A DNA stretch of 64,000 bases from Macrococcus sp. 19Msa1099 (GTDB lineage: Bacteria > Bacillota > Bacilli > Staphylococcales > Staphylococcaceae): NCBI GenBank assembly GCA_019357535.2, contig CP079955.1, forward strand, positions 682,001-746,000, given 5' to 3'. Both the position numbers and the translations under genes were made by a program. The notes under the pieces are model-generated. The model saw only the letters and a list, made by a program, of their open reading frames with translations, had not been told where the DNA came from and ran no database searches. Within the stretch, counting starts at the first letter, position 1, and the number at the start of each line of letters is the position of its first letter. Below are positions 1 through 9,262 of this stretch, piece by piece.

Positions 1-1
1 T

Positions 2-853
2 AAAGAGCTCTATCATTTGTCGACTTCTAAATGGATTATAGTCGATACTTATTATTTAATACTAGCTGGAATGAAGAAGAAAAAGGGACAGAAACTGATT
101 CAGACATGGCATGCAGCAGGGGCCTTAAAAAAGTTTGGACTTCAGGATCATAGCTTAAAAAACGCATCTGATAAAGCAATAAAACAGTATAAGCTCGTAT
201 ATAATACATTTGATTACGTGCTAGTAGGATCTAATGTAATGGAAAATATATTCAAGAAGAGTTTTGGTCTATCTGATTCAAAATTTTTGAGGATAGGCCT
301 CCCTAGAATGGATAAATATAAGACATTAAACCGGAAAAAAGAAAACGATACTATTAGAAAACTCCATGGTGTTCCAGTAGAAAAAATAGTTGTCTCTTAC
401 GTACCGACTTATAGAGACTACGAAATGGTAGTTCATGAATTACCAATTGATTTCTCAGCACTTGATGAAAGATATCAATGTTTCGTAAAGTTACATCCGG
501 CTGTAAATCTAAAGTCTCAGAATAAATGGGATACTAAAATGACGACGACTGAACTTCTGCTTATTTCGGATATTATTATTACTGACTACTCATCATTAGC
601 GATAGAAGCGAGCTTTTTAAATGTTCCAGTTCTATTTTATAATTATGATCTCGAAGAATATGATGAAAAAAGAGGGTTAGTAGATAACTATTTTGAATTT
701 ATTGATAGTGAGGTCATTCGGACGAATGAGGAATTAATGAAACGCATTAATGAAACATTAACACCAAATGAAAAATTGAATCAAAGATGGAATGAGTACA
801 ATAATGGAGATGCTACAAGTCGACTCATAAAGTTTATAGATGAAGAAAGTTAG
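2..853 (+). CDS. CDP-glycerol glycerophosphotransferase-like protein (partial, 5' end off window)
   Basis: The frame is open back to the window edge, so this is the C-terminal 283 codons of a longer protein; the first TTG at base 17 is not a believable start. Visible TagB/TagF-family motifs are TWHAAG near visible residue 34, GLPRMDKY, YVPTYRD and a late ITDYSS motif near residue 193. In this family the conserved His and the TDYSS loop serve CDP-polyol binding and catalysis. Such enzymes sit at the inner face of the membrane and add glycerol- or ribitol-phosphate units to lipid-linked wall teichoic acid. Substrate and chain position cannot be read from the sequence. A GT2 gene follows after 9 bases and a second family member after that, which supports a polyol-phosphate glycan locus. 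Confidence 0.85.
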   Translation, partial: KELYHLSTSKWIIVDTYYLILAGMKKKKGQKLIQTWHAAGALKKFGLQDHSLKNASDKAIKQYKLVYNTFDYVLVGSNVMENIFKKSFGLSDSKFLRIGLPRMDKYKTLNRKKENDTIRKLHGVPVEKIVVSYVPTYRDYEMVVHELPIDFSALDERYQCFVKLHPAVNLKSQNKWDTKMTTTELLLISDIIITDYSSLAIEASFLNVPVLFYNYDLEEYDEKRGLVDNYFEFIDSEVIRTNEELMKRINETLTPNEKLNQRWNEYNNGDATSRLIKFIDEES

Positions 854-862
854 GGATGCAAC

Positions 863-1969
863 ATGAAGATATCTATTATAATACCAATATATAATCAAGA
901 AGAATATATCATTGACACTATTACATCTGTTAAAAATCAAACATTTAAAAACTTTGAATGTATATTAATCAATGATGGTTCAACAGACGATTCACAAAAA
1001 ATTATAGAGCGTGAAATTATCAATGATAACAGATTTAAACTTTATAGCCGAGAAAATCAAGGTGTTAGTGCAACTAGAAATTATGGTATTGAAATATCAT
1101 CAGGGGATTATATCTATTTTATCGATGGTGATGATACAATCCCTATAGATGCTATGCAAAAACTTTATGCAGCTGCACTTGAAAAGGATGCTGATATCGT
1201 TATTGGGAAGATGGTTCACAAAATAAATGGTCAAGATAAAGAAATTTCTACCTACCTGTTAGATGGGGTTTATAGAGGTGGATATAAAACATTAGAAGAA
1301 AATCCTGAAATCCTGCATTCTATTGGACCGACTGCTAAGCTGTTTAAACGAGATTTAATACGTGATTTATTGTTTCCCATTAACTTTAAATTTGCTGAAG
1401 AACATGAATTTATTGTTGCTGCATATGTGAAAAGCAAGAAAATCTATACAATTGAAAATGTAGCTTATTACTATCATATTCGCGAGCAGAATAACTCTGC
1501 AACTCAGACGATTAATAATAATGTGAAGGAATACATGATGAATTTAATTGAATCACATATTAAAGTGCATTCAATTTTAGAACAGAATAAACTCCATAAA
1601 GCATTAAATTTCTATGGTTACAGAATCACAAATTATATAATGCTTCCATTATTATTACAGGCTGCTCAAAATAACCAACTAATTGAAATAACTAAAATAA
1701 TAGATGATTATTTAAATACTTCTGCTGTAAAAACGAGTGTTGATAAAAATAGAATTAAAGAAATATATTTTAATCAGGTAATTAATAATTTAGATTACAC
1801 ACGATTCATTAAACAAAAACCTTACTTTGAAATGGTTCATAAACATATTAATACACATAACATTAATAAAATGTTTCCTGATAGAGTTAATTTTTATTCG
1901 ACAAAGATGTGTATTAGAATTAAATTAATCACGAAAAAGGTATGTAGAAAAATAAAAATAAGTATATAA
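863..1969 (+). CDS. GT2-family glycosyltransferase
   Basis: A 368-residue protein with an N-terminal GT-A fold: KISIIIPIYN at the start, the NDGSTDD nucleotide-binding motif at 37-43, and the metal-binding DGDD at 88-91. An EEHEF segment about 90 residues later is where GT2 enzymes place their catalytic base. It would transfer a sugar from a nucleotide donor to a teichoic-acid or lipid-linked acceptor in the cytoplasm. The C-terminal 150 residues are helical, basic and match no domain I recognise. It lies 9 bases after the preceding transferase and 13 before the next, so all three are probably one transcript. Donor sugar is unknown. Confidence 0.85.
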   Translation: MKISIIIPIYNQEEYIIDTITSVKNQTFKNFECILINDGSTDDSQKIIEREIINDNRFKLYSRENQGVSATRNYGIEISSGDYIYFIDGDDTIPIDAMQKLYAAALEKDADIVIGKMVHKINGQDKEISTYLLDGVYRGGYKTLEENPEILHSIGPTAKLFKRDLIRDLLFPINFKFAEEHEFIVAAYVKSKKIYTIENVAYYYHIREQNNSATQTINNNVKEYMMNLIESHIKVHSILEQNKLHKALNFYGYRITNYIMLPLLLQAAQNNQLIEITKIIDDYLNTSAVKTSVDKNRIKEIYFNQVINNLDYTRFIKQKPYFEMVHKHINTHNINKMFPDRVNFYSTKMCIRIKLITKKVCRKIKISI

Positions 1970-1982
1970 ATTAAGGAGTAGT

Positions 1983-3416
1983 ATGATTAATATAGTGAGA
2001 ATAGAGAAAAATGATAAATGTCTATCCATCTTTGTTAATTATTCATTGCCATGCAATATAAGATGGCAAAGTAATAAAGGCCATATTGTGTATCCTGAAA
2101 ATAACATAAAAACTTTAGATTTATTAAAGATTAATTTTGATATTGCGAAATTCAAACATACCGAATATGAGTTAATTAGCGATAATCCATATATTATAAA
2201 TATTTCTGAAGAAAATCGTTCAAGAAATCAGAAATATTTTAATCTCGAGGAAAACGTCTTACTATATTTAAATCTGAGTCTACAAAAAAAAATTAAATTT
2301 CAACTTAATAAAATTTTTGATTTTAAAAATAAAAAGCTTAAAACTGGAGCTAAAATAAGAGTGTTGTATTGGTTGACCAAGCCATTTTTTATAAGAAAAA
2401 ATATTATATTGTTTGGAGAGCGCCCAGATACGATGTCTGATAATAGTTCTTATTTATTTTTTAATTATTTTAATAAAAAATATAACAACGGCTATTATTT
2501 ACACACTAATGACAAAACTGATAAAGTCATAAAAATTAATACGCTTAAACATATCTTGTACTTTTTAAATAGCAAAGTTTGTGTAAATGCTTATGATATT
2601 GAAAGATATATGTCTTTTGAAGGTTATGGTAAAAAAGGTTTACTAGAAACATTTGGCGATATTTTAAACTATAAAAAAGTCTTTTTACAGCACGGCGTGT
2701 TCTATAATGATATTAGCGATTATATTGACAAAAATAAAATACATTTTGATTTAGTCGTTGTGTCGACTGAACATGAAAAAGATTTTTTAGTTCAACATCA
2801 TTATACGGATGATGAAATCGTCACTTCAGGACTACCGAGGTTCAATAAATTGATTGATAAAAGTGAATCTTTGGACGCAATAGATCTATTAATCATGCCC
2901 ACATGGAGAAGTTATATTAAGGATGAAGCGCAATTTTTAGAATCTGACTATTTTATTATGTATCATAAATTATTAAAAAAACTCAATAAAGACTTTCCTG
3001 ACAAAAGAATAGTATTCTTCCAACATTATGAATTTAAGCGATACAACGACTTTTTTTCAAATATTAATATAGATATTCAAAAAGACAATGACAAGATACC
3101 AGAGCTATTGATGAAAGCCAAAGTACTTATTACCGATTATTCTTCTGTTCTCTTTGATTTTAATGTCATGCAAAAAGATGTAATACTCTATCAATTTGAT
3201 AAAGAAGCATTCTTTGAACAACATACTCAAGCACCATTAATTGATATTGAATCGTATGATCACTTTGTAAAAATTTCAAATCCAGAAGAACTATGTTTTA
3301 ATTCAGTGAATGGAGATAATATATCATCCTGCACTAATCGATTAGTAAAATACATACCGAATGATGAAATTCTATATAATCTTTGTAATCAAATTCATTG
3401 TTTATCTCAAAAATAA
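1983..3416 (+). CDS. CDP-glycerol/ribitol-phosphate transferase-like (TagB/TarL family)
   Basis: A 477-residue protein with an N-terminal 130-residue part I do not recognise and a C-terminal polyol-phosphate transferase domain. Family motifs are LQHGVFYND near residue 235, GLPRFNKL, MPTWRSY, and ITDYSSVLFDF near 384. The enzyme should add glycerol- or ribitol-phosphate from its CDP donor to a growing wall polymer on the cytoplasmic face. The start ATG has AAGGAG upstream (1973-1978). It is the second member of this family in the window and the last gene before a strong bidirectional terminator. A run of nine A residues at 2284-2292 lies inside the reading frame. The DNA is more AT-rich than the housekeeping half of the window. 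Confidence 0.82.
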   Translation: MINIVRIEKNDKCLSIFVNYSLPCNIRWQSNKGHIVYPENNIKTLDLLKINFDIAKFKHTEYELISDNPYIINISEENRSRNQKYFNLEENVLLYLNLSLQKKIKFQLNKIFDFKNKKLKTGAKIRVLYWLTKPFFIRKNIILFGERPDTMSDNSSYLFFNYFNKKYNNGYYLHTNDKTDKVIKINTLKHILYFLNSKVCVNAYDIERYMSFEGYGKKGLLETFGDILNYKKVFLQHGVFYNDISDYIDKNKIHFDLVVVSTEHEKDFLVQHHYTDDEIVTSGLPRFNKLIDKSESLDAIDLLIMPTWRSYIKDEAQFLESDYFIMYHKLLKKLNKDFPDKRIVFFQHYEFKRYNDFFSNINIDIQKDNDKIPELLMKAKVLITDYSSVLFDFNVMQKDVILYQFDKEAFFEQHTQAPLIDIESYDHFVKISNPEELCFNSVNGDNISSCTNRLVKYIPNDEILYNLCNQIHCLSQK

Positions 3417-3417
3417 A

Positions 3418-3457
3418 AAAATCTCTATCGACATTAATTAAAGTCGATAGAGATTTT
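3418..3457. terminator. bidirectional intrinsic terminator
   Basis: A perfect 15-bp stem (arms 3418-3432 and 3443-3457) with a 10-nt loop lies between the convergent ends of the polyol-phosphate transferase and epimerase genes. A-rich sequence before and T-rich sequence after the stem would give a U tract to transcripts from either side. Confidence 0.85.
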
Positions 3458-3458
3458 C

Positions 3459-4403
3459 TTATTTTTGATGGTTGCGATGATTAAATTCGGTATATGCTTT
3501 TATACCATCAATAATACTATATTTCGCACTGTAACCTAATTCCTTTAATGGTGTAATTTCGGCAACTGAGTATTTGATATCACCTTTACGTGAGTCCTTG
3601 AATTCAACAGGTATATCATAAGAAAAACTATTTTTGAATGCATTGTATACTTCTAATAAACTTGTCTCATTACCTGTGCCAAGATTATACACCTTACCAT
3701 TCGTCTGATCGTTATCTAAAGTTAACATTACTGCTGATACTAAATCATCGATATAAACGAAGTCACGTGTTTGATGACCATCACCGAGAAAAGTAAAGGT
3801 AGACTTACTTTCAAACTTTTTGTTTAAAATAGAGATGACACCGGAGTAGTCAGATTCTGGATTTTGCTTTGGACCGTAGACATTGAAAAATCTAAAAGAA
3901 GTCGTTGGAATATCATATAAGTCGTTATAAATTTTTGCATAAGATTCGCAAGAAAACTTTTGAATCGCATATGGAGATAATGGCTTTAAAGGATCTTCGA
4001 CCGATTTTGGAAGTCCAGGCAAATCTCCATATAATGCTGCAGAAGATGCAAAGATAAATTTCTTCAGGTCAGGATTGTAAGATTTAATAATCTCTAATAA
4101 ATTAATGGTAGCATCGATATTAATTTGGTTTGATTCGAGAGGCTTATCAATCGTTTCGACTACACTTACCATAGCTGCAAGATGGATAATATAATCAAAT
4201 TTATGTTTTATAAGTAAATTTCTTATAAAATCATGGTTCCTTATGTCTTCAATATGTATATATTCTTCTTTTATGAATGGCACGTTGCTAATTTTACCAG
4301 TTGTAAGATTATCTAAGATATGCACTTCATTGCCGTTATTAACCAGCTTTTCTGCGATATTAGAACCGATAAAACCTGCGCCTCCTGTGATTAAAAATTT
4401 CAT
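3459..4403 (-). CDS. NAD-dependent sugar-nucleotide epimerase (GalE-like, extended SDR)
   Basis: A 314-residue extended short-chain dehydrogenase. The Rossmann motif GGAGFIGS lies at 7-14, followed by a catalytic SSAALYG stretch and the YAIQK (YxxxK) active-site pair near residue 150. Length and motifs fit UDP-glucose/UDP-N-acetylglucosamine 4-epimerases that interconvert gluco- and galacto-configured donors for surface glycans. I chose the ATG at 4403 because a GGAGG-type ribosome site (4411-4416, complement) sits 7 nt upstream; the TTG one codon earlier would be too close. It is transcribed in the same direction as the LCP gene before it, with 87 bases between them. Whether it accepts acetamido sugars cannot be decided here. 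Confidence 0.85.
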   Translation of the reverse strand: MKFLITGGAGFIGSNIAEKLVNNGNEVHILDNLTTGKISNVPFIKEEYIHIEDIRNHDFIRNLLIKHKFDYIIHLAAMVSVVETIDKPLESNQINIDATINLLEIIKSYNPDLKKFIFASSAALYGDLPGLPKSVEDPLKPLSPYAIQKFSCESYAKIYNDLYDIPTTSFRFFNVYGPKQNPESDYSGVISILNKKFESKSTFTFLGDGHQTRDFVYIDDLVSAVMLTLDNDQTNGKVYNLGTGNETSLLEVYNAFKNSFSYDIPVEFKDSRKGDIKYSVAEITPLKELGYSAKYSIIDGIKAYTEFNHRNHQK

Positions 4404-4432
4404 CAATATTCCTCCTCTAATGTCACTCTTAT

Positions 4433-4461
4433 ATAATACATGAAAATCAAAATTTTATAAA
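4433..4461 (-). promoter_or_regulatory. candidate promoter for the epimerase gene
   Basis: Reading the minus strand, a TTTATA -35-like box (complement of 4456-4461) is followed after 17 bases by TATTAT (complement of 4433-4438), upstream of the epimerase ribosome site. The -35 match is weak, so the gene may also be read from the LCP promoter. Confidence 0.4.
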
Positions 4462-4490
4462 ATCAGTTCTATCTATACTTAGAAATAATA

Positions 4491-5627
4491 TTAAGGCACT
4501 TCCGTCGAATCATAATTAATCACATTGTTATTAGAATAATCATTATAAGGATTAACGTATTGTGATTCAATAGATGGAGGTTCATCCGTCGAATCATAAT
4601 TAATCACATTGTCATTAGAATAATCATTATAAGGATTAATGTATTGTGATTCAATAGATGGAGGTTCATAGCCATCTTCCTCGATGGATAATTGGGGTAA
4701 GCCCAAGTTCTCTAGATACGTATTCTGTATGTGATGCTTTTCCTCTAGATTAGGAATAAAGTACCATAGGTTGTCGTTAAGAAATTGACCGTATCCTGTT
4801 AATTGAAATCTTTCGACCGTATTTAATGATTCTGAATAATTGCTGATTAAAGTCTTCAGGTCATCAAATGTCACATCTGTTACGACGTTTCCTTCTATCG
4901 TTTTTAATAATGAATCAATTTTAGATACAGAACTCATACTAATCAGTTTATCTGCCAGCGCCTGAATCACTAATTGCTGGCGTTCTTGCCTTCCGAAATC
5001 TCCGCCTGCGCCTACTTGCTTCCTGCTTCTAATGAAAGATAGTGCTTCTTTCCCATTAAGATGCGTCAGTTCACCTTGTACGAAATCATGACCTTCATAG
5101 CTGAAGGTTGCATTACTTACGACGTCGATTCCTCCGACTGTATCGATCATTTCTTCTATGCCATCCATATTGATCGTGGCGTAGTAGTCAATTGGGACAT
5201 TCATTAATTTTTCCACAGATTCTACTGCCATTTTAGCACCACCATGATTATATGCGCGATTAATTTTTTCGTGTGTATTATGCCCGGCTATTTCACTGTA
5301 TGTATCTCGCGGTATCGATACCATTACGCTTGTATTTTTCGTTGGATTGATACTTATGATGATGATTGTATCTGAGCGTCCTGCATCTCCTGTAGCGAGT
5401 CTTGTTGTATTAGAGTCAACTCCGAACAGTGCGATTGAAATAGCATCATGATCTTTGATTGATACTTGTTCCTTGCGTAGGTCGGACTTTTCTCGGCTGA
5501 TATTTGTATGGATTACTTTAGCAGTTTTCTCTACCTTTGTGTTTAATGTTTGATAAGCAACTGCTGCAGTTGCAAGTAATCCTATTAAGATGATGATGAG
5601 TGTGATTATCCATATTCTTTTCTTCAT
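4491..5627 (-). CDS. LytR-CpsA-Psr (LCP) family glycopolymer-peptidoglycan ligase
   Basis: A 378-residue membrane-anchored protein: a short basic N-terminus, one transmembrane helix at about 5-27, then an extracellular LCP domain. LCP landmarks are ALFGVDS, the arginine-containing RSDTIII and SIPRDTY segments, HEKINRAYNHGG and ALSFIRSRK. LCP enzymes transfer lipid-linked teichoic acid or capsule to peptidoglycan outside the membrane, which fits a gene set between two glycan loci. The C-terminus is unusual: an 84-bp direct repeat encodes two nearly identical 28-residue acidic, Tyr/Asn-rich units beginning EPPSIESQY. The gene is divergent from the wecC-like gene, with a 295-bp gap between. Confidence 0.9.
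   Translation of the reverse strand: MKKRIWIITLIIILIGLLATAAVAYQTLNTKVEKTAKVIHTNISREKSDLRKEQVSIKDHDAISIALFGVDSNTTRLATGDAGRSDTIIIISINPTKNTSVMVSIPRDTYSEIAGHNTHEKINRAYNHGGAKMAVESVEKLMNVPIDYYATINMDGIEEMIDTVGGIDVVSNATFSYEGHDFVQGELTHLNGKEALSFIRSRKQVGAGGDFGRQERQQLVIQALADKLISMSSVSKIDSLLKTIEGNVVTDVTFDDLKTLISNYSESLNTVERFQLTGYGQFLNDNLWYFIPNLEEKHHIQNTYLENLGLPQLSIEEDGYEPPSIESQYINPYNDYSNDNVINYDSTDEPPSIESQYVNPYNDYSNNNVINYDSTEVP
4502..4669 (-). repeat. 84-bp tandem duplication inside the LCP gene
   Basis: Two adjacent 84-base copies (4502-4585 and 4586-4669) differ at two positions that I can count. They are in frame and each encodes 28 residues at the C-terminus of the LCP protein. Near identity suggests recent duplication, and copy number could vary by recombination. 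Confidence 0.95.
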
Positions 5628-5922
5628 AAGTCGCTCCTGTCATGTTGGTGATATCTTGTAATATATTAACATAAAATTAAATTCGTTGATATTAAATTTT
5701 TTTCTTTTACATTATGTTTACAATCAACATATTATATTAAAAAAGTATATAAATGAGCTGTTTATTAACTCAATATTAATAATTTATAACCAGCGTAAAA
5801 CTACTATGAAGATTTGTTTAATTCTCACTTTTCCGTATTTTCTTAAGTTATACTACCCATGAAGTAGATAAAAAATATTACTTAATTAAATATGAGTTTT
5901 CTTGAGAAAAGGATGGATTCAT
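5628..5922. promoter_or_regulatory. divergent promoter region between LCP gene and wecC-like gene
   Basis: This 295-bp AT-rich gap holds no open frame I trust. For the rightward gene, a TATACT -10-like box at 5849-5854 lies 18 bases after a weak TCACTT. For the leftward gene, the minus strand carries an extended -10-like TGTTAATAT near 5665. Both assignments are tentative; I see no riboswitch-like or palindromic operator element. Confidence 0.4.
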
Positions 5923-7179
5923 TTGAAACTTACAACAATCGGTCTAGGGTACATCGGATTACCAACATCAATTATGTTTGCGAAACATGGGGTTGATGTT
6001 GTTGGGGTTGATATTAAACAAGAAGCTGTAGATAAATTAAATAACGGCCAGATTCATATAGAAGAACCTGGGTTACAAGAATCATTGGAGGAAGTGCTGG
6101 CCTCGGGTAAGTTCAAAGCTTCGACGACACCAGAGCAGGCAGATGCATATATCATTGCGGTACCGACACCAAATAACAGCGATGAACATAGATCATGTGA
6201 TATCTCGATCGTGATGTCTGGTGTTGAAAGTATCGTCCCATTACTTAAGAAGGGGGATATAGTAATCGTTGAGTCGACGATTGCACCGCGTACCATGGAT
6301 GACCATGTGAAGCCTTATCTCGAGTCTGAAGGATTTATAATTGGTGAAGATATCTATCTTGTCCATTGTCCGGAACGTGTATTGCCGGGCAAGATCATGC
6401 ATGAATTAGTATATAACAATCGCATTATCGGCGGAATCACCCCTGCTTGTGTTGAAGCGGGTAAGCGTGTATATGGGACCTTCGTTAAAGGTGAAATGAT
6501 TGAGACGCAGGCGAAGACCGCTGAGATGTCCAAATTAATGGAGAACACATATCGTGATGTAAATATCGCGCTAGCGAATGAACTCGCTAAAATCTGTAAC
6601 GATTTAGAGATCAATGTTAATGATGTGATTGAGATGGCAAATAAACATCCTCGAGTTAATTTACATAAACCAGGTCCTGGTGTCGGTGGTCACTGTTTAG
6701 CGGTCGATCCATATTTTATTATCGCGGAGGCCCCTGAGCAAGCGCTGTTAATCAAACTTGCACGTGACATCAATGTGTCTATGCCTGAATATGTTGTGCG
6801 CCGTACGAAGGACATCTTATCTAGGCTCGGCGGCAACAAAGTCACTGTATTTGGTTTGACGTATAAAGGGGATGTGGATGATATTCGTGAATCCCCTGCA
6901 TTTGATATTTATGAAATGTTAACTGCATCTCAATATGAAGTTGTCGCATATGATCCTCATGTGAAGCAGGAGTTTGTTGAGAAAGATATGGGAACAGCGG
7001 TTAAAGACAGCGATTTAGTATTGATATTGAGTGATCATTCTGAATTTAAGCAGCTCACTGATGGTGATTTTGATGGAATGAGAAATAAATATATTCTTGA
7101 TACTAAGAACGTTGTTAAGACTAAGGATGAATTTAAAGAAGTTAAATACTATAACTTCGGGAATTTATACAATTTATAA
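5923..7179 (+). CDS. wecC: UDP-N-acetyl-D-mannosamine dehydrogenase (WecC-type)
   Basis: A 418-residue UDP-sugar 6-dehydrogenase. The NAD motif GLGYIGLP is at the N-terminus, and the catalytic cysteine lies in GGHCLAVDPY near residue 256. Segments CPERVLPG, RVNLHKPGPGVGG and IHIEEPGLQ follow the WecC pattern rather than the UDP-glucose dehydrogenase pattern. It would oxidise UDP-ManNAc to UDP-ManNAcA with two NAD+, feeding an acidic wall glycan. I prefer the TTG at 5923, with AAAAGGATGG just upstream, over the TTG at 5902. No WecB/MnaA 2-epimerase is visible in the window, so its substrate must be made elsewhere. A small hairpin terminator separates it from the following transferase operon. 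Confidence 0.85.
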   Translation: MKLTTIGLGYIGLPTSIMFAKHGVDVVGVDIKQEAVDKLNNGQIHIEEPGLQESLEEVLASGKFKASTTPEQADAYIIAVPTPNNSDEHRSCDISIVMSGVESIVPLLKKGDIVIVESTIAPRTMDDHVKPYLESEGFIIGEDIYLVHCPERVLPGKIMHELVYNNRIIGGITPACVEAGKRVYGTFVKGEMIETQAKTAEMSKLMENTYRDVNIALANELAKICNDLEINVNDVIEMANKHPRVNLHKPGPGVGGHCLAVDPYFIIAEAPEQALLIKLARDINVSMPEYVVRRTKDILSRLGGNKVTVFGLTYKGDVDDIRESPAFDIYEMLTASQYEVVAYDPHVKQEFVEKDMGTAVKDSDLVLILSDHSEFKQLTDGDFDGMRNKYILDTKNVVKTKDEFKEVKYYNFGNLYNL

Positions 7180-7187
7180 CTACAACA

Positions 7188-7218
7188 ACAGAATACGTTC
7201 GTATTCTGTTTGTTTTTT
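7188..7218 (+). terminator. intrinsic terminator after wecC-like gene
   Basis: A 9-bp stem (7188-7196 with 7201-7209) closes a GTTC loop and is followed by a T-rich tail. It sits 16 bases before the ribosome site of the next gene, so it may attenuate rather than stop transcription into the operon. Confidence 0.65.
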
Positions 7219-7232
7219 AATAAGGAGTTTCT

Positions 7233-8420
7233 ATGAAAAGCATATTGCTCATCTCACAAAATTTCTATCCTGAAATCGGATCTGCAGCAAACCGTATGAA
7301 AAATATATTCAATCATCTCGTGGATCATGGGTATGATGTCTATATCTTAACGACGCAGCCCTCTTACCCGAACGAGAAGATGTATAAAGATGAAAAATAC
7401 TGGAATGATGAACGGTTAAATAACGTAGCTGATAATAGGGTGATCCGACTAGCGATGCGTCATGAAAAACAAAAGAAAAGTATGTCATCAAGGCTTTATT
7501 ATTATATTGAATTTATGCTGAAAGTGCATTACTTCGTAAAGCATACGGAAAAATATTTCGATCTCATCTATGTTACAAGTCCTAATATATTTGCACCATG
7601 GGGGACATTATTTCTACAGCGTGACATCACTACAAACAAGACGATACTCGAAATTCGAGATTTATGGCCGGACAGTGTGTCTGCCCTCGATAAGATTAAT
7701 ATCGACGTATTTATGCCGATGTTAAGATTGATGGAAAAACGGATGTATAGAAATGCAAAGAAAATTGTAGTGAATAATATGTCGTTCATTCCACATATTC
7801 AGAAATATGTAAAAAATAAGGACTTTCTATTCCTGCCGAATGCGATTAACGATGAAGAACTTAACTTTCGACCGAAAAAAGCAACATTCAGCATCGTATA
7901 TACTGGAAATCTAGGCTTTGCACAGGATAACAAACAGCTGGAGGAGATCGCTGTAGCACTTAATAAGAATAAAATTCCATTTAATGCGATTGTCTATGGT
8001 ATACATGCCAATGACTTCAGACGATTTGTAGATGAACAGCAACTCGAATATGTTAACGTGTTTGAAACACTGCCAAAGTCTGAATGTCTTTCATTTACGA
8101 GTGAACACCATGTGGCACTCTCCATTCTTAAGCAATCTGAAGTATTTATGAACGTACTTCCCGGCAAGGTGATTGACGCGATATGCATGGAGGTGCCCGT
8201 TGTAACCAACTTAGGGGGCTTCACTCAAGCGCTGATACAGGATTATGAAGTGGGTATTAATATTGAATCCGCTTCAACTGAAAAACTGGTGGAAGCCATC
8301 TTAACATACAAAGATGATCCGTTCATGCTAAGGCGTCATACAGAGAACACAAAGAAAATTCGTTCTGAAGTTTTTAGATGGGAGACAAATATTCATAAAC
8401 TAATGGATTTTATCAGTTAA
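7233..8420 (+). CDS. GT4-family glycosyltransferase (WbuB-like)
   Basis: A 395-residue GT-B enzyme. The N-terminal SQNFYPEIGSAANR loop and the EIRDLWPDS motif are typical of GT4 transferases related to the N-acetylfucosamine transferase WbuB. The C-terminal half carries VYTGNLG and a VLPGKVIDAI donor-binding segment. It should add an amino- or deoxy-sugar to a lipid-linked intermediate in the cytoplasm. AAGGAG lies 7 bases before the ATG. It opens a tightly packed operon running to 18012 with the TagG/TagH-like transporter. Donor and acceptor are not predictable, and WbuB is only the closest family I recall. Confidence 0.85.
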   Translation: MKSILLISQNFYPEIGSAANRMKNIFNHLVDHGYDVYILTTQPSYPNEKMYKDEKYWNDERLNNVADNRVIRLAMRHEKQKKSMSSRLYYYIEFMLKVHYFVKHTEKYFDLIYVTSPNIFAPWGTLFLQRDITTNKTILEIRDLWPDSVSALDKINIDVFMPMLRLMEKRMYRNAKKIVVNNMSFIPHIQKYVKNKDFLFLPNAINDEELNFRPKKATFSIVYTGNLGFAQDNKQLEEIAVALNKNKIPFNAIVYGIHANDFRRFVDEQQLEYVNVFETLPKSECLSFTSEHHVALSILKQSEVFMNVLPGKVIDAICMEVPVVTNLGGFTQALIQDYEVGINIESASTEKLVEAILTYKDDPFMLRRHTENTKKIRSEVFRWETNIHKLMDFIS

Positions 8421-8442
8421 ATAAATTGAAGAGGCTGTAATT

Positions 8443-9249
8443 ATGAAAATTATTATCGAATTGTTAGAAGAGCAGATAAACAACTTAAATCTTATTTGGA
8501 AGTTATCACGCTATAATCTTAAAAGTGAATATTCGAATCATTACCTTGGGGCATTCTGGAATATATTACAACCTCTTATGCAGGTTGTTATTTATTACAT
8601 TGTCTTTGGGATGGGGTTAAGAGGGAATGCACATAACGGGGATATGAATTATTTGCTCCATCTGATTACAGGATTATTTCCATGGATCTTTATTTCCCAG
8701 GCAATTAACGCAGGTTCTAATACGATACATGCACAGTTAGGTCTAGTAACTAAGATGAAATTCCCTTCTTCTGTACTATTGTCTATTTCATATGTAATTA
8801 ACTTTATTAATTTGGTATTTACGACACTGATCATCTTTTTAATTTCATACTTTAATCACTTTGTATCGTTTGGTCATTACTTTGAATTTCTGTATTTCAT
8901 ATTTGCATCCTATATGCTGATCTTTGCATTTAATCTTATTATGAGTACATTGGTCATTCTTATCAGAGATACGAAGCAGATGCTACAGAACGTGCTGCGT
9001 ATGTGTTTCTTTGTCACACCAATATTCTGGGATGCAAATACGGTTTCACCTGTACTAAAGGTGATTACGATGCTCAATCCATTTGCTTATCTCATAGGAA
9101 TATATCGCAATGCATTCATTGAAGGAGAGGGGATGCTCTATGGGAATATCACAGATCATCTTTATTTCTGGACGTTTACACTATTATTGCTGTATATCGG
9201 CGGGCATATTCATTATCGATTCAAGAATCGTTTAGTAGATTATTTATAA
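8443..9249 (+). CDS. tagG: ABC-2 type polysaccharide/teichoic acid export permease (TagG/TarG-like)
   Basis: A 268-residue integral membrane protein with about six hydrophobic helices. Its N-terminal cytoplasmic segment reads LSRYNLKSEYSNHYLGAFWNIL, which matches the amphipathic interface helix of TagG-type ABC-2 permeases. Length matches the roughly 270 residues of staphylococcal TarG. With the TagH-like ATPase encoded at 13563 it would flip a completed lipid-linked glycan outward. Five genes separate permease and ATPase, which is unusual because they are commonly close together. The flanking genes are all glycan-related. The exported polymer could be a wall teichoic acid or a teichuronic-type acid. 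Confidence 0.85.
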   Translation: MKIIIELLEEQINNLNLIWKLSRYNLKSEYSNHYLGAFWNILQPLMQVVIYYIVFGMGLRGNAHNGDMNYLLHLITGLFPWIFISQAINAGSNTIHAQLGLVTKMKFPSSVLLSISYVINFINLVFTTLIIFLISYFNHFVSFGHYFEFLYFIFASYMLIFAFNLIMSTLVILIRDTKQMLQNVLRMCFFVTPIFWDANTVSPVLKVITMLNPFAYLIGIYRNAFIEGEGMLYGNITDHLYFWTFTLLLLYIGGHIHYRFKNRLVDYL

Positions 9250-9262
9250 ATTGAGGTGCAAA

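Noticed and set aside
17-19. TTG at base 17 as a gene start
   Set aside because: The frame continues to the window edge with family-like residues, so the gene is simply cut by the window.
5902-5922. Upstream TTG start for the WecC-like gene
   Set aside because: It would place the AAAAGGATGG ribosome site inside the coding sequence; the TTG at 5923 fits the family N-terminus.
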